DNA of 64,000 nucleotides from Noviherbaspirillum sp. UKPF54 (GTDB lineage Bacteria; Pseudomonadota; Gammaproteobacteria; Burkholderiales; Burkholderiaceae_D), in contig NZ_CP040128.1 of NCBI RefSeq assembly GCF_007874125.1, forward strand, positions 4,464,001-4,528,000, given 5' to 3'. The notes beneath the pieces are model-generated. The model was not told the origin of the DNA and made no database searches. It saw only the letters and a list, made by a program, of their open reading frames with translations. Of the stretch, positions 47,485 through 58,138 are shown in pieces. Numbering within the stretch: the stretch's first letter is position 1; the number at the start of each line of letters is the position of its first letter. The position numbers were made by a program, and so were the translations under genes.

Positions 47485-49637
47485 TGGCGACGACAAAACA
47501 CCATGACCACCTGGCCGCAACGACGCGCAATTTCGTGCGGCGATTCGTTTTCGTAGCTGCCGCGGCGCTGTGCGGACTGGCATATGCGCAGGAAAATGCG
47601 ATCGAATCCATCTCTGCGAATCAGCAGGGGGCGAATGTCATCGTCAAGGTGGCGCTGAAAAACCCCGTGGCCAAACCGCCGATCGGCTTTTCCATCACCA
47701 GCCCGGCGCGCATTGCGCTCGACTTCGCCGGCACCGCGAATGCGACCGGAAAATCGGTGCAGGAAATCGGCCTGGGAGATGTGCGCAACGTGAACGTGGT
47801 GCAGGCCGGTGAGCGCTCGCGCCTCGTATTCAACCTGATGCGCCCGCTGAACTACGCCACCGCCGTCGACGGCAACATGGTCGTGGTGACGATCGACGGT
47901 TCAGGCGGCACCGCCACGCCGGTCAACGCTGCCGGCTTGCCATCCCCCATGGCGGCCGCGCCGGCAGGCAAGCAGGTTCTGCGCGATATCGATTTCCGCC
48001 GCGGCGTCAATGGAGAAGGACGCATCGTGGTGGACCTGCCCAACAGCCAGGTCGCCGTGGACGTGCGACAGCAGGGGCAGACCATCGTTGCCGACTTCCA
48101 GAAAACCCGCCTGCCGGAAGTGCTGCGCCGCCGGCTCGATGTGCGTGATTTCGGTACCCCGGTGCAGACGATCACCACCACGCCGCAGGGAGAGAACGTG
48201 CACATGGTGATCGAGCCTAAAGGCTTGTGGGAGCACAGCGCTTATCAGAGCGAATCGCAGCTGATCATCGACGTCAGGCCGATCAAGGAAGATCCGAACA
48301 AGCTCACGCAAGGCACGCAGGGTTACCGTGGCGAGCGTCTCTCGCTCAACTTTCAGAATGTTGAAGTCCGCGCAGTGCTGCAAGTGATCGCCGACTTTAC
48401 CGGATTGAACATCATCACCAGCGATTCCGTGAGCGGCAACCTGACGCTGCGCCTGAAGGATGTGCCTTGGGATCAGGCGCTGGACATCGTGATGCAGGCC
48501 AAGGGCCTGGACATGCGCAAGAATGGCTCAGTGCTGTGGATTGCGCCCAAGGACGAGCTGCTGACGAAGGAAAAGCTGGAACTGGAGCAGAAGGCGCAGA
48601 TTGCGGAACTGGAACCGTTGAAAACGGAGATATTCCAGCTGAATTATCAAAAGGCGGAATCGTTCAAGCAAGTCTTTGGCTTGGATAGCGGCGGCGACGC
48701 CAAGAAAAGCATCTTGTCGAAACGGGGCAGCGCCGTCATCGATCCGCGTACGAACCAGCTTTTTGTGACGGATGTCGCCTCGAAGCTGGAAGAAATACGC
48801 AAGTTGGTGCAAAAAACCGATATCGCAAGCCGGCAAGTGTTGATCGAGGCGCGTATCGTGGAAGCGACCGACACATTCAGTAAAAACCTGGGGGCGAAGC
48901 TGGCGTTTGGGTATCGGGGCACGCCCAACAATGCCATTCTGGAAGCCAGCGGGCAGCAAACGGGAACGACCAAGACTGCAGGGGGCAGTGCTCCCGATGC
49001 CGTTGGTCTTAACTCGGCCGCTTTGCAAACAGTGAATGGAAATGCGGTAAACCTGCCGGCAAGTGCTATCAACGGAAATACTCCCGGCACTTTTGCACTG
49101 ACCTTGTTTAATGCGGCTGCGTCCAAATTTATTAACCTGGAACTGTCCGCACTGGAGGCTGACGGGAAGGGGAAAATTATTTCCAGCCCGCGTGTTATTA
49201 CGGCGGATCAACTGAAGGCATTGATCGAGCAGGGAACGGAATTGCCGTATCAGCAGGCAACAAGCAGCGGCGCTACAAGTATTGCGTTCCGCAAGGCGAA
49301 TCTGAAGCTGGAAGTGACGCCGCAAATTACGCCGGACGGCAATGTGATTCTTGATGTCGATGTGAGCAAGGATAGCGTGGGGACGGAAACCCGGGCTGGC
49401 TTTGCAATCGACACCAAACATGTCAAGACACAAGTCTTAATCGATAATGGTGGTACTGTCGTGATCGGGGGTATCTTCCAGCAGACGGAACGCAATACGG
49501 TGAACAAGGTGCCCTTGTTTGGCGATCTACCGGTCGTTGGGAACTTGTTTAAGAATACGGCAGCGACGAATGACAAGACCGAGTTGCTGATATTCCTGAC
49601 GCCGCGTGTCCTCGCCGATAAGATTGCAGTGAAATAA
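47481..49637 (+). CDS. pilQ: Type IV pilus secretin PilQ
   Basis: Outer-membrane ring through which the pilus passes, 718 aa. A signal peptide ends AALCGLAYAQ; two AMIN peptidoglycan-binding domains (about 30-250), an STN/N0 domain (LNFQNVEVRAVLQVIADF), an N1 domain and the secretin core (VLIDNGGTVVIGGIFQQ, ELLIFLTPRVLADK) follow. An Asn/Gly/Thr-rich insert lies in the secretin at about 485-535. Base composition falls sharply in the 3' part, from about 67% G+C at 48001-48060 to about 45% at 49021-49080. The reading frame is intact. Confidence 0.97.
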   Translation: MMATTKHHDHLAATTRNFVRRFVFVAAAALCGLAYAQENAIESISANQQGANVIVKVALKNPVAKPPIGFSITSPARIALDFAGTANATGKSVQEIGLGDVRNVNVVQAGERSRLVFNLMRPLNYATAVDGNMVVVTIDGSGGTATPVNAAGLPSPMAAAPAGKQVLRDIDFRRGVNGEGRIVVDLPNSQVAVDVRQQGQTIVADFQKTRLPEVLRRRLDVRDFGTPVQTITTTPQGENVHMVIEPKGLWEHSAYQSESQLIIDVRPIKEDPNKLTQGTQGYRGERLSLNFQNVEVRAVLQVIADFTGLNIITSDSVSGNLTLRLKDVPWDQALDIVMQAKGLDMRKNGSVLWIAPKDELLTKEKLELEQKAQIAELEPLKTEIFQLNYQKAESFKQVFGLDSGGDAKKSILSKRGSAVIDPRTNQLFVTDVASKLEEIRKLVQKTDIASRQVLIEARIVEATDTFSKNLGAKLAFGYRGTPNNAILEASGQQTGTTKTAGGSAPDAVGLNSAALQTVNGNAVNLPASAINGNTPGTFALTLFNAAASKFINLELSALEADGKGKIISSPRVITADQLKALIEQGTELPYQQATSSGATSIAFRKANLKLEVTPQITPDGNVILDVDVSKDSVGTETRAGFAIDTKHVKTQVLIDNGGTVVIGGIFQQTERNTVNKVPLFGDLPVVGNLFKNTAATNDKTELLIFLTPRVLADKIAVK

Positions 49638-49700
49638 GCTATTTTTGGCAGATACTTAAATTCTTCTCATGGCGAGGATGATCGAATAATTGGTAAAACA

Positions 49701-50258
49701 GTGTCGCAAAATATCTTCCTAGTTGGCTTGATGGGCGCCGGCAAGACCACCGTCGGCCGCGCCCTGGCCAGAAAACTCAACAAGCGGTTCATCGACTCCG
49801 ATCACGAGATAGAGGCGCGCACTGGCGCCTCTATCCCATTGATTTTCGAAATCGAGGGCGAAACCAGCTTTCGCCAGCGCGAATCGGATGTGATCCGCGA
49901 TCTGACCGCGCAAAGCGGCATCGTGCTGGCGACTGGCGGCGGAGCCATTCTCAAGCCGGAAAATCGCGCGTATCTGAAAACACGCGGCACCGTGATTTAT
50001 TTGCGCGCCAGCGTCAACAGCATCCTGCAGCGCACCAGCCACGACAAGAACCGGCCGCTGCTGCAAACCGCCGACCCGCGCGCCCGCCTTGAGCAATTGT
50101 CACGCGAACGCGAGCCCTACTACCTGGAAGTGGCGGACTTCATCGTCGACACCGGCCGTCCTAACGTACAATCACTGGTGCAGACGATCGTTGCCCAATT
50201 GGAAACGGCCTGCAAGAAGGCGCCCGACGGCAACGACGAGCCGAAACCAACTTCCTGA
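49701..50258 (+). CDS. aroK: Shikimate kinase, GTG start
   Basis: Phosphorylates shikimate at the 3-OH with ATP (chorismate pathway), 185 aa. The P-loop is [14 protein letters not shown]; the shikimate-binding motifs are DSDHEIE, the arginine in FRQRESDVI, and [11 protein letters not shown]; the lid is DKNRPLLQ. The only reasonable start is GTG at 49701; the ribosome binding site is weak. No terminator separates it from pilQ (63 nt), so it may be read from the pil promoter. aroB follows 7 nt later. Confidence 0.97.
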   Translation: MSQNIFLVGLMGAGKTTVGRALARKLNKRFIDSDHEIEARTGASIPLIFEIEGETSFRQRESDVIRDLTAQSGIVLATGGGAILKPENRAYLKTRGTVIYLRASVNSILQRTSHDKNRPLLQTADPRARLEQLSREREPYYLEVADFIVDTGRPNVQSLVQTIVAQLETACKKAPDGNDEPKPTS

Positions 50259-50265
50259 CATTTTC

Positions 50266-51369
50266 ATGATGACGCAGCAAATTTCCCCGATCACCTTGCA
50301 AGTCGAATTGGGCGAGCGCAGTTACCCGATCGTGATCGGACAATCGCTTCTGTCGAACGCCGACCTGATCGGCCGCCATGTCGCCGGCAAGCGCGTCGCT
50401 GTCGTGACCAATACCACGGTCGGTCCGCTGTATCTGGACAGGCTGACGCAGACCCTGATCCAGGCCGGCAAGCAGGTGACGCCGATCGTCCTGCCGGACG
50501 GCGAAGAAGAGAAAAACTGGGCCAGCCTGATGAAGGTGTTCGATGCGCTGCTCGAACAGAAATGCGACCGCAAGACCACGCTGATCGCCTTGGGCGGGGG
50601 CGTGATTGGCGACCTGACCGGATTTGCCGCCGCTACCTACATGCGCGGCGTGCCCTTCATTCAGGTGCCGACGACCCTGCTGGCGCAGGTCGACTCGTCG
50701 GTCGGTGGCAAGACCGGCATTAATCATCCGCTCGGCAAGAACATGATCGGCGCGTTCTACCAGCCGCAGGCGGTGATTGCCGATACCACCACGCTCGACA
50801 CGCTGCCGGCGCGCGAACTGTCGGCCGGGCTGGCTGAGGTGATCAAGCATGGCGCGATCATCGATGCCCCGTTCTTCGACTGGATCGAGGCGAATATCGG
50901 CAAGCTCGTTGCCCGGGATGCGCAGGCGCTGGCCTATGCGATCCGACGCTCATGTGAGATCAAGGCCGACGTGGTGCGGCAGGACGAACGCGAAGGCGGC
51001 CTGCGCGCGATCCTGAACTTCGGCCACACCTTCGGCCACGCCATCGAGGCCGGCCTCGGCTATGGCGAGTGGCTGCACGGCGAGGCGGTCGGATGCGGCA
51101 TGGTGATGGCGGCCGATTTGTCGCAGCGGCTCGGCTTCATTGATGCGACCACTCGCGAGCGGGTGAAGGCGCTGGTGAAAGCCGCCGACTTGCCGGTGGC
51201 GGCGCCCGACCTTGGCGCCGAGCGCTGGCTGGAGCTGATGCAGGTCGACAAGAAGAACGAAGGCGGCCAGATCAAGTTCATCCTGATCAAGCCGCTGGGC
51301 GCGCCGGTGATCATGCCGGTGCCGCAGGAAGCCCTGCTGGCCACGTTGAAGGCTTGCGTGCAGCAATGA
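50266..51369 (+). CDS. aroB: 3-dehydroquinate synthase
   Basis: Makes 3-dehydroquinate from DAHP using NAD and a divalent metal, 367 aa. Blocks are [53 protein letters not shown] and the metal-ligand region [12 protein letters not shown] with further histidine in [10 protein letters not shown]. The start is one of two neighbouring ATGs (50266 or 50269). The gene ends in an ATGA overlap with dgt. Confidence 0.98.
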   Translation: MMTQQISPITLQVELGERSYPIVIGQSLLSNADLIGRHVAGKRVAVVTNTTVGPLYLDRLTQTLIQAGKQVTPIVLPDGEEEKNWASLMKVFDALLEQKCDRKTTLIALGGGVIGDLTGFAAATYMRGVPFIQVPTTLLAQVDSSVGGKTGINHPLGKNMIGAFYQPQAVIADTTTLDTLPARELSAGLAEVIKHGAIIDAPFFDWIEANIGKLVARDAQALAYAIRRSCEIKADVVRQDEREGGLRAILNFGHTFGHAIEAGLGYGEWLHGEAVGCGMVMAADLSQRLGFIDATTRERVKALVKAADLPVAAPDLGAERWLELMQVDKKNEGGQIKFILIKPLGAPVIMPVPQEALLATLKACVQQ

Positions 51370-52499
51370 ATTTCGATGCCCGCCTCGCGCCTTACGCCGC
51401 GCATTCCGCGGCGTCGCGAGGCCGGCGCTTCTTCGAACCGCCCCCCGGTTCGCGCAGCGAATTCCAGCGCGACCGCGACCGCATCATCCATTCCACTGCA
51501 TTTCGCCGGCTGGAATACAAGACCCAGGTATTCGTCAACCACGAGGGCGACCTGTTTCGCACGCGCCTCACGCACAGCATCGAGGTGGCGCAAATTGCGC
51601 GCTCCATCGCGCGCAACCTGCGCCTGAACGAGGACCTGGTAGAGGCCATATCGCTGGCGCACGACCTCGGTCATACGCCATTCGGCCATGCCGGCCAGGA
51701 TGCCTTGAACGAGTGTATGAAGGGCTACGGCGGTTTCGAGCATAACCTGCAAAGCCTGCGCGTGGTGGACGAGCTGGAAGAGCACTACGGCGCGTTCGAC
51801 GGCCTGAACCTGATGTACGAGACGCGCGAGGGCATTCTCAAGCACTGCTCGGCGGCCAACGCGGCCAGGCTCGGCGATATCGGCCAGCGCTTCCTGGACA
51901 GGACGCAGCCGACGCTGGAAGCGCAGCTGGCGAACCTGGCCGATGAAATCGCCTACAACAACCATGACATCGACGACGGGCTGCGTTCGGGGCTGCTCAC
52001 CACTGCGCAGCTGGATCAGATCGATTTCTATGCCCGTCACCGCGGCGAAGTGGAAACCGTGTATCCGGGAATAAGCGGGCGCCGCGCCATTCACGAAACG
52101 ATCCGCCGCATGATCAACGCCCTGATTGTCGACCTGATCCAGGCGTCGCAATCACGCATCCAGGATGCGCAGGTGAAGACGCTGGAGGATGTGCGCCGCG
52201 CGCCGGCGCTGATCACCTTTTCCGACGGGATGACTCGGGAAGCGGCCTTTCTCAAGCGCTTCTTACGGGAAAACCTGTATCGCCATTACCAAGTCAACCG
52301 CATGACCAGCAAGGCGCGCCGCATCATCAAGGAGCTGTTCGACGCCTTCATGCAGGAGCCGGGCTTGCTGCCGCCCGATTACCAGGTGACGATCGGGGCG
52401 CCGTCGCAGGCGCGCAAGGTGGCCGACTACATCGCAGGCATGACCGATCGCTACGCGATGCGCGAGCATCGGCGCCTGTTCCAGGTCGACGAAATCTGA
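51366..52499 (+). CDS. dgt: dGTPase-like deoxynucleoside triphosphate triphosphohydrolase
   Basis: HD-domain enzyme that removes triphosphate from dNTPs, 377 aa. The metal-binding HD residues lie in [15 protein letters not shown] and [13 protein letters not shown]; further family blocks are [20 protein letters not shown] and [17 protein letters not shown]. It is the shorter type 2 form rather than the E. coli 505-aa enzyme. The ATG at 51366 overlaps the aroB stop by 4 nt. This aroK-aroB-dgt order is usual in Burkholderiales. Confidence 0.96.
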   Translation: MNFDARLAPYAAHSAASRGRRFFEPPPGSRSEFQRDRDRIIHSTAFRRLEYKTQVFVNHEGDLFRTRLTHSIEVAQIARSIARNLRLNEDLVEAISLAHDLGHTPFGHAGQDALNECMKGYGGFEHNLQSLRVVDELEEHYGAFDGLNLMYETREGILKHCSAANAARLGDIGQRFLDRTQPTLEAQLANLADEIAYNNHDIDDGLRSGLLTTAQLDQIDFYARHRGEVETVYPGISGRRAIHETIRRMINALIVDLIQASQSRIQDAQVKTLEDVRRAPALITFSDGMTREAAFLKRFLRENLYRHYQVNRMTSKARRIIKELFDAFMQEPGLLPPDYQVTIGAPSQARKVADYIAGMTDRYAMREHRRLFQVDEI

Positions 52500-52506
52500 C
52501 GACGAA

Positions 52507-53595
52507 TCAGCCGAGGTCACGCAGCGGATGCGCGTGCGGCGGCCATGCCGAGGCGAAGAAGTGCTCGATCATGTCCGGCGACACTTCGTCCAGCATGGAC
52601 GGATTCCAGCGTGGCGCATTGTCCTTGTCGATCACCACGGCGCGCACGCCCTCAAGCACTTCGCCATGCTCGAAGCAGCGTCGCACCATCGTGCGTTCCA
52701 TGCGCAGGCAATCGGCAATGCCCAGTTTTGCGCCGCGCCGCAGTTGCGCAAGCGTCACGCACATCATCAGCGGCGAGCGCTTGTTCATCACCGCCAGCGT
52801 TTTTTGCGCGAACGGATCGACATCGCTTGCCAGCGAGGCGGCAATCGACACGACGTCGTCGTGTGCGAAATGGCGATCGATCAGCGCGCGTTGCTCAGCC
52901 AGCATACTGGTCGCCGGAACGACCGTGTCAGCCTGCATGGCAAACGAGCGGATCGTCGCGCGAACGTCGTCGCCGTTATCGGATGCGATCAGCTCCAGCA
53001 GGGCGGGCAGGCGGGCGGATGGCACATAGACATCCGCCAGGCCGGCGTACAGCGCATCGGCGGCACCAATGATTTCACCGGTGACGCCGAGATAGGCGCC
53101 AATCTGCCCTGGTGCACGCGACAGAAAGAAGCTGCCGCCCACATCGGGGAACAGGCCGATATTCACTTCCGGCATCGCCATCTTGGTACGCTCGGTTACC
53201 ACGCGCAGGCGGTTGCCCGGGCCGGCCTGCGAGATTCCCATGCCGCCGCCCATCACGATGCCGTCCATGATGGCGATATACGGTTTTGGATAGTGGTGGA
53301 TCAGGTGGTTGAGCGCATATTCTTCCGTGAAAAAATCTTCCAGCAGGGCGCTGCCGCCCTGCGGCGTTCTGGTGCCGGCGTCATGAAAGAAGCGGATGTC
53401 GCCGCCGGCGCAAAATGCACGCTCGCTCGTGCTGCGGATGACGACAGCACGCACCTCGGGGTCGCTGCGCCACCCCAGCAGGGTGGCGGTCAGCGCGCGC
53501 ACCATTTGCAGCGACAATGAATTGAGCGCCTTGGGGCGGTCGAGCGTCAGAAAGCCGGTGCGATTCTGGATGCTGGTCTGGATATGGTCGGACAT
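52507..53595 (-). CDS. Enoyl-CoA hydratase/isomerase family protein, 3-hydroxyisobutyryl-CoA hydrolase-like
   Basis: Crotonase-fold enzyme, 362 aa, with the second-domain extension seen in 3-hydroxyisobutyryl-CoA hydrolases of valine catabolism. The CoA and oxyanion motifs are SERAFCAGGDIRFFHDAG and GIVMGGGMGISQ; the catalytic Glu and Asp are in MPEVNIGLFPDVGGSFFLSR. It stands alone on the minus strand, converging on dgt with 7 nt between stops. Valine catabolic neighbours are absent, so the exact substrate is not proven. Confidence 0.88.
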   Translation of the reverse strand: MSDHIQTSIQNRTGFLTLDRPKALNSLSLQMVRALTATLLGWRSDPEVRAVVIRSTSERAFCAGGDIRFFHDAGTRTPQGGSALLEDFFTEEYALNHLIHHYPKPYIAIMDGIVMGGGMGISQAGPGNRLRVVTERTKMAMPEVNIGLFPDVGGSFFLSRAPGQIGAYLGVTGEIIGAADALYAGLADVYVPSARLPALLELIASDNGDDVRATIRSFAMQADTVVPATSMLAEQRALIDRHFAHDDVVSIAASLASDVDPFAQKTLAVMNKRSPLMMCVTLAQLRRGAKLGIADCLRMERTMVRRCFEHGEVLEGVRAVVIDKDNAPRWNPSMLDEVSPDMIEHFFASAWPPHAHPLRDLG

Positions 53596-53681
53596 GGAAG
53601 CGGAAGGAGGTCGACGGGAAAGCGGTATTTTATCGGGATCGGCGGGGGCGGGACTGTCGTCGGAAGGACAGTGGCTGCAAT

Positions 53682-53708
53682 AAAAAAGGACGCATCGCTG
53701 CGTCCTTT
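53682..53708 (-). terminator. Intrinsic terminator after hpf
   Basis: A 10-bp stem (AAAGGACGCA/TGCGTCCTTT, 53685-53708) with loop TCGC. Read on the minus strand it is followed by TTTTTTA. It lies 33 nt beyond the hpf stop and closes the kdsD-to-hpf cluster. Confidence 0.88.
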
Positions 53709-53740
53709 CTGTCGCCGGTCTGGCCGGCCTTGCCGCCGTG

Positions 53741-54088
53741 TCAGGCGGCGCTTTGGGTTTCCGGAATGCGCTTGATCGCTTCGTGCTGGTGATCCTGGAT
53801 CTTGTCCTTGTGCTTCAAGACTTGACGGTCCAGCTTGTCGGTCATCAGGTCGATGGCGGCGTACAGGTCCTCGTGGATGCTCTCGACGTGGATGACGTTT
53901 CCGCGCATGTGCAAGTTGATTTCGGCCTTTTGGCGCCGTTCTTTTTCCGATAGCTTCTGGACTGACAGGATGACCGTGACATCAATGACATTATCGAAAT
54001 GACGTCTGATGCGTTCCAGTTTGGTTTGTACGTAGTCGCGGATGGGTTGCGTCAGTTCGAGATGATGTCCACTGATTTTCAGATTCAT
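53741..54088 (-). CDS. hpf: Ribosome hibernation-promoting factor (short form)
   Basis: Binds the 30S decoding channel and promotes 100S dimers with RMF, or inactivates ribosomes, in slow growth. 115 aa. It starts [20 protein letters not shown] and has [20 protein letters not shown] and [20 protein letters not shown]. The long-form C-terminal domain is absent. It follows rpoN by 117 nt, as in E. coli; ptsN, which comes next in many genomes, is not here because a terminator follows. Confidence 0.96.
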   Translation of the reverse strand: MNLKISGHHLELTQPIRDYVQTKLERIRRHFDNVIDVTVILSVQKLSEKERRQKAEINLHMRGNVIHVESIHEDLYAAIDLMTDKLDRQVLKHKDKIQDHQHEAIKRIPETQSAA

Positions 54089-54205
54089 ACAGCGCTCCTA
54101 TGGATGGTGTCGCCGGAGGTTCGCAACGTGCCCCGTTCGATCGTCGCGTAGACGTGAGGGCTACGCAGGAACACGGCAACAGAAACAACACTCACTACAC
54201 GATGA

Positions 54206-55687
54206 CTACAAGGATTTGCGCAGATTGACTGGAGGGATTTTCAGAGCTTCGCGGTACTTCGCGACTGTGCGACGCGCAACGACCATGCCCTGTTCACCCA
54301 ACATATCCGCTATTTTGCTATCAGAGAATGGGTTCTTGGGGTCTTCAGCTCCTATCAATTGTTTGATCAGTGCCCGTATCGCGGTCGACGAAGCTTCGCC
54401 CCCGGCTTCGGTCGCGACGTGGCTACCGAAGAAGTACTTCAACTCAAACATGCCATGCGGGGTCAGCATATATTTTTGAGTTGTTACACGTGAGATAGTA
54501 CTTTCGTGTAAACCCAGTGTATCAGCTATTTCACGCAAGACAAGGGGGCGCATCGCGACTGCGCCATGCGAGAAGAAATTTCTTTGCCGATCAACAATCG
54601 CTTGTGCAACGCGCAAGATCGTGTCGAAGCGCTGCCGCATGTTCTTGATCAGCCACTTGGCTTCCTGCAGCTGCGCGGTCAGTGAACCCTCACCCTTGCT
54701 CTGCTTGAGGATATTCGCGTACAGCGCATTGACGCGCAGGCGGGGCATGACATCGTGATTGAGCATCACTTGCCAGCCGTTCTTTGCTTTTTTGACAATT
54801 ACATCCGGCACGACATAGTCCGATGCATCGGACGCGAACATGGCGCCGGGATGCGGATTGCAGCGGCGGATCACCGCATGCGCTTCACGCAAGTCTTCGT
54901 CGTCGCAATCGAGCGCCTTCTTGAGCTTGTTGAAGTCGCGTTGCGCAAACAGCGCGAGATGGTTTTCGACTATCTCCAGCGCTCTCCTGCGCGTCACCAG
55001 CGGCACTTTCGGAAAGCGTGCGATCTGGATCGCCAGGCACTCGGACGCATTGCGCGCCCCGACGCCGGCCGGTTCGAAGCTTTGCACCAGCTTCAGTGCG
55101 ACCTGCAGCTCTTCCAGTTCGATTTCCAGCTCGGCCGGCAGGCGAGCATGGATTTCCTCCAGCGGCTCTTCCAGGTAGCCGTTGTCGTCCAGCGCGTCGA
55201 TGATCAGTTCGACCAGTGCGCGGTCGCGCTGGCTGTGCACGGTCACGCGCATCTGTTCCAGCAGGTGTTCGCGCAGGGTGGTTTCGTGCGCTTCCAGCTG
55301 CGGGCGCGCATCGTCGTCCTCCGGCGCCTTCGAGGTGCGCGCAACGTCGTCGAAGCTCCATTCGCCCTCGGCCGACGACGCTGCTTCACCGCCTTCGGGC
55401 GGGCTATCGAATCCGCCTTCGCCTTCGTCCGAGGCCGCCGGCGCGCTCGCTTCCGGTGCCGCGGTGTCGGCGCTGCCGTTGCCGGGCGTGATGGCGCCGT
55501 CGGCCAGCAGGCGCACCGAATGATCGAGCGGGTCGTCGACCCGTTCCAGCATCGGATTGTCGGACAGGATCTGCTCCAGCTCCTGATGCAGCTCGAGCGT
55601 GGATAGCTGCAGTAACCGGATCGATTGCTGCAACTGCGGCGTGAGCGCCAGATGTTGCGAGACGCGAAGTTGGAGAGTCTGTTTCAT
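54206..55687 (-). CDS. rpoN: RNA polymerase sigma-54 factor
   Basis: Sigma factor for -24/-12 promoters (nitrogen, flagella, pili), needing AAA+ activators. 493 aa. Region I is Gln/Leu-rich ([20 protein letters not shown]). Region II is acidic (about 70-125). Then come the core-binding domain, the helix-turn-helix ([20 protein letters not shown]) and the RpoN box [10 protein letters not shown] near residue 475. All regions are intact. Nineteen nt separate it from lptB. Confidence 0.98.
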   Translation of the reverse strand: MKQTLQLRVSQHLALTPQLQQSIRLLQLSTLELHQELEQILSDNPMLERVDDPLDHSVRLLADGAITPGNGSADTAAPEASAPAASDEGEGGFDSPPEGGEAASSAEGEWSFDDVARTSKAPEDDDARPQLEAHETTLREHLLEQMRVTVHSQRDRALVELIIDALDDNGYLEEPLEEIHARLPAELEIELEELQVALKLVQSFEPAGVGARNASECLAIQIARFPKVPLVTRRRALEIVENHLALFAQRDFNKLKKALDCDDEDLREAHAVIRRCNPHPGAMFASDASDYVVPDVIVKKAKNGWQVMLNHDVMPRLRVNALYANILKQSKGEGSLTAQLQEAKWLIKNMRQRFDTILRVAQAIVDRQRNFFSHGAVAMRPLVLREIADTLGLHESTISRVTTQKYMLTPHGMFELKYFFGSHVATEAGGEASSTAIRALIKQLIGAEDPKNPFSDSKIADMLGEQGMVVARRTVAKYREALKIPPVNLRKSL

Positions 55688-55705
55688 ACCTGTTTGGTTG
55701 CTTCC

Positions 55706-56446
55706 TCACATCCGGAAGTGTTCGCCCAAATACACGCGGCGCACCGACTCGTTGGCAATGATGTCGTCGGGGCGGCCGCTGGCTAAAACCGCGCCTTGGT
55801 TAATGATGTATGCCCTGTCGCAGATGCCGAGCGTTTCGCGCACGTTGTGGTCGGTGATCAGCACACCGATGCCGCGCTCCTTCAGGAAGCGCACGATGCG
55901 CTGGATCTCGATCACGGCGATCGGATCGACACCCGCGAACGGTTCGTCCAGCAGCACGAAGCGCGGGCTGGTGGCCAGCGCGCGTGCGATTTCCACCCGT
56001 CGGCGTTCGCCGCCCGACAGCGACAACGCCTGGTTGTCGCGCAACTTCTCGATCTGCAGTTCGGCCAAGAGAGTATTCAGGCGCTTTTCGATGGTCGCGC
56101 GCGGCAGCGGCTTGTCGTTCTCACGCTGCAATTCCAGCACTGCCCGGATATTGTCCGCCACCGTCAGCTTGCGGAACACCGAGGCTTCCTGCGGCAGGTA
56201 CGACAGGCCGAGCATGGCGCGCCGATGAATCGGCAGGCGCGAAATCGCCGAGCCGTTCAGATCGATTTCGCCCGCGTCCGAAGGCACGAGCCCGACGATC
56301 ATGTAAAACGATGTGGTCTTGCCGGCGCCATTGGGACCGAGCAGGCCGACCACTTCGCCGCTGGCGACGTCAAGCGAGACGTCACGCACGACCTGGCGCG
56401 TGCCGTAGCTCTTTTGCAAACCGCGTACAACCAAGGTGCTCGTCAT
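55706..56446 (-). CDS. lptB: Lipopolysaccharide export ATPase LptB
   Basis: Cytoplasmic ATPase of the LptB2FG extractor, 246 aa. Walker A is [13 protein letters not shown], the Q-loop lies in [15 protein letters not shown], the signature is [15 protein letters not shown] and Walker B is [12 protein letters not shown]; the C-terminal [16 protein letters not shown] is family-typical. It is 1 nt from lptA. lptF/lptG are elsewhere. Confidence 0.98.
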   Translation of the reverse strand: MTSTLVVRGLQKSYGTRQVVRDVSLDVASGEVVGLLGPNGAGKTTSFYMIVGLVPSDAGEIDLNGSAISRLPIHRRAMLGLSYLPQEASVFRKLTVADNIRAVLELQRENDKPLPRATIEKRLNTLLAELQIEKLRDNQALSLSGGERRRVEIARALATSPRFVLLDEPFAGVDPIAVIEIQRIVRFLKERGIGVLITDHNVRETLGICDRAYIINQGAVLASGRPDDIIANESVRRVYLGEHFRM

Positions 56447-56447
56447 G

Positions 56448-56996
56448 TCATTTGCCCTGCGATTCGGTGCGCGGCTGGATGACGGCCTTGATGCGTCCGC
56501 CGCCCGGCTTGCTTTCTCCGGTCGGCGTATTGTTCACCGTGTAAAACTCGGCGCGGCTGTCATACGAAATGAATTCGCCCTCGACTTCGTCGGTCGGCCT
56601 GGTGCCCTCCAGCCGCCGCAGTTTCGCCTTCGAGAACAGCCGGACCATTTCGGACTTGCCGTCGTATTCGATGCGTTCGGCCTGTCCTTCCACCCACTGA
56701 TTGTCGTTGCCATCGCGCTTCTGACGGAAGGTGGCAAGCCCGCCGGCGGGCGCGAGCAAGGTGGCATGCTGATAGCCGGCCGGATCCTGCGTCACGATCA
56801 GCTTGTACGCTTTCATGATCAGGGTGCCGCGCGTGAGGATGACGTTGCCGGTAAATGTGTTGACCTGTTTCACATCGTCATACAACATCTGATCGGCTTC
56901 GACATTGGTCGGCTTGTCGGAATCGGCCTTCTCGGCATGCGCGCTGTATGCAATGGCAGTACTGAGCATGAATAGCAGCAAGAAGAAACGTGTCAT
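56448..56996 (-). CDS. lptA: Lipopolysaccharide transport periplasmic protein LptA
   Basis: Periplasmic bridge protein carrying LPS between LptC and LptD. 182 aa: signal peptide [21 protein letters not shown], then the OstA-type beta fold ([40 protein letters not shown]). The ATG at 56996 has GAGAG upstream and gives a clean signal peptide. The ATG at 57017, seven codons earlier, is the alternative. Confidence 0.94.
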   Translation of the reverse strand: MTRFFLLLFMLSTAIAYSAHAEKADSDKPTNVEADQMLYDDVKQVNTFTGNVILTRGTLIMKAYKLIVTQDPAGYQHATLLAPAGGLATFRQKRDGNDNQWVEGQAERIEYDGKSEMVRLFSKAKLRRLEGTRPTDEVEGEFISYDSRAEFYTVNNTPTGESKPGGGRIKAVIQPRTESQGK

Positions 56997-57029
56997 GAAA
57001 ACTCTCGAGTGAATCAAGTTATACCTGAA

Positions 57030-57617
57030 TTAGTGCGCCGGGGCTTGATACGTGCCATGGACATTGCTCGCCAGTCTGAACTCGCGCGTCGCATTATTGG
57101 CAAACATGCCGGTGCCGTTCAGTACTGACTGGCCGTAATTGATTTGGACCGGCTTGTCGGTCTGCATCACATCATCGTCAGGCAAGACCAGCAGATATTC
57201 CGACGTCATGTGCATATGCACGCTGTCTTGCGATGCCGGCCGATCCATGTGGACGTTGTCGTACAAATGCACCTGGCTGCTGTCGCTGTTGACATGCGCG
57301 CGCGCCGAACGCATCGTCGTCGGCGCCGGGCCATTGCCCACGCTGACGACCACGGGATGCCGGATATCGTAGGAATCGTCCTGCGGATTGTGCGTCAGCC
57401 GTTCGCCCGAGAAGTGGTACTGGACCTTGCCGTCGCGCGCGAGTTTGACGTAATTGAAATTTTCAACGTAGAAATCCGGCTCCGTCCTCGCCGCGCCGGG
57501 GCCGGTATCGCCGCTGTCGCGCCGCATGACTTCCAGCAGCCAGAAGCTGCCGAGCGCCAGTGCGATCATCGGCACCAGGATGGCGGCGACACGGAAAGGG
57601 CGGGCCTTGCCGTTCAT
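57030..57617 (-). CDS. lptC: LPS export membrane protein LptC
   Basis: Bitopic inner-membrane protein that receives LPS from LptB2FG and passes it to LptA. 195 aa with one helix (VAAILVPMIALALGSFWLLE) near residues 10-28 and a periplasmic beta-jellyroll containing GKVQYHFSGERLTHNPQDDS and GTGMFANNATREFRLASNVH. The ATG at 57617 overlaps the kdsC stop by 4 nt; a long extension to 57827 runs through kdsC and is rejected. Confidence 0.94.
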   Translation of the reverse strand: MNGKARPFRVAAILVPMIALALGSFWLLEVMRRDSGDTGPGAARTEPDFYVENFNYVKLARDGKVQYHFSGERLTHNPQDDSYDIRHPVVVSVGNGPAPTTMRSARAHVNSDSSQVHLYDNVHMDRPASQDSVHMHMTSEYLLVLPDDDVMQTDKPVQINYGQSVLNGTGMFANNATREFRLASNVHGTYQAPAH

Positions 57618-58138
57618 TGCAGATACGGCGCCAGTGCCGTCTCGTAGTTGCCCTGGGCGCGCAGGATAAAGTCGCACAATTCGCGCGCCGCTCCGCGTCC
57701 TCCGGCGGCTTGCGTGACATGATGCACGCGCGAGCGCACTTCCGGATGCGCGTTCGGCACGCTGGCGGCAAATCCGACCCGCGTCAGGACCGGCAAATCG
57801 ATCACATCGTCGCCGATGAAGCCGCAATGTTCCGCCGCAATGGCGGTGTGCTCCAGTAACTGCCGGAATGCGGCGAGCTTGTCGTGCACGCCTTGGAACA
57901 GGTGCCGGATGCCCAAGTCGGCCGCGCGCCGCGCCACGATATCGGATTTTCGGGCGCTGATGATGGCGGCGGCCACGCCGGATTGCTGCAGCAGCTTGAT
58001 GCCGTGGCCGTCGAGTACGTTGAATGTCTTGATCACTTCACCGTCCGGGCCGTAATGCAGGCTGCCGTCGGTCAGGATGCCGTCGACATCGAAAATCATC
58101 AGCCGTACTTGCGCGGCTCTGGCGATGGCGTCTTCCAT
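57614..58138 (-). CDS. kdsC: 3-deoxy-D-manno-octulosonate 8-phosphate phosphatase
   Basis: HAD-superfamily phosphatase giving free Kdo for LPS inner core, 174 aa. The nucleophile motif is MIFDVDGILTDG; motif II is IISARKSDIV and motif III/IV GFIGDDVIDLPVL. The tetrameric short (capless) type. It overlaps kdsD by 1 nt and lptC by 4 nt. Confidence 0.97.
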   Translation of the reverse strand: MEDAIARAAQVRLMIFDVDGILTDGSLHYGPDGEVIKTFNVLDGHGIKLLQQSGVAAAIISARKSDIVARRAADLGIRHLFQGVHDKLAAFRQLLEHTAIAAEHCGFIGDDVIDLPVLTRVGFAASVPNAHPEVRSRVHHVTQAAGGRGAARELCDFILRAQGNYETALAPYLQ

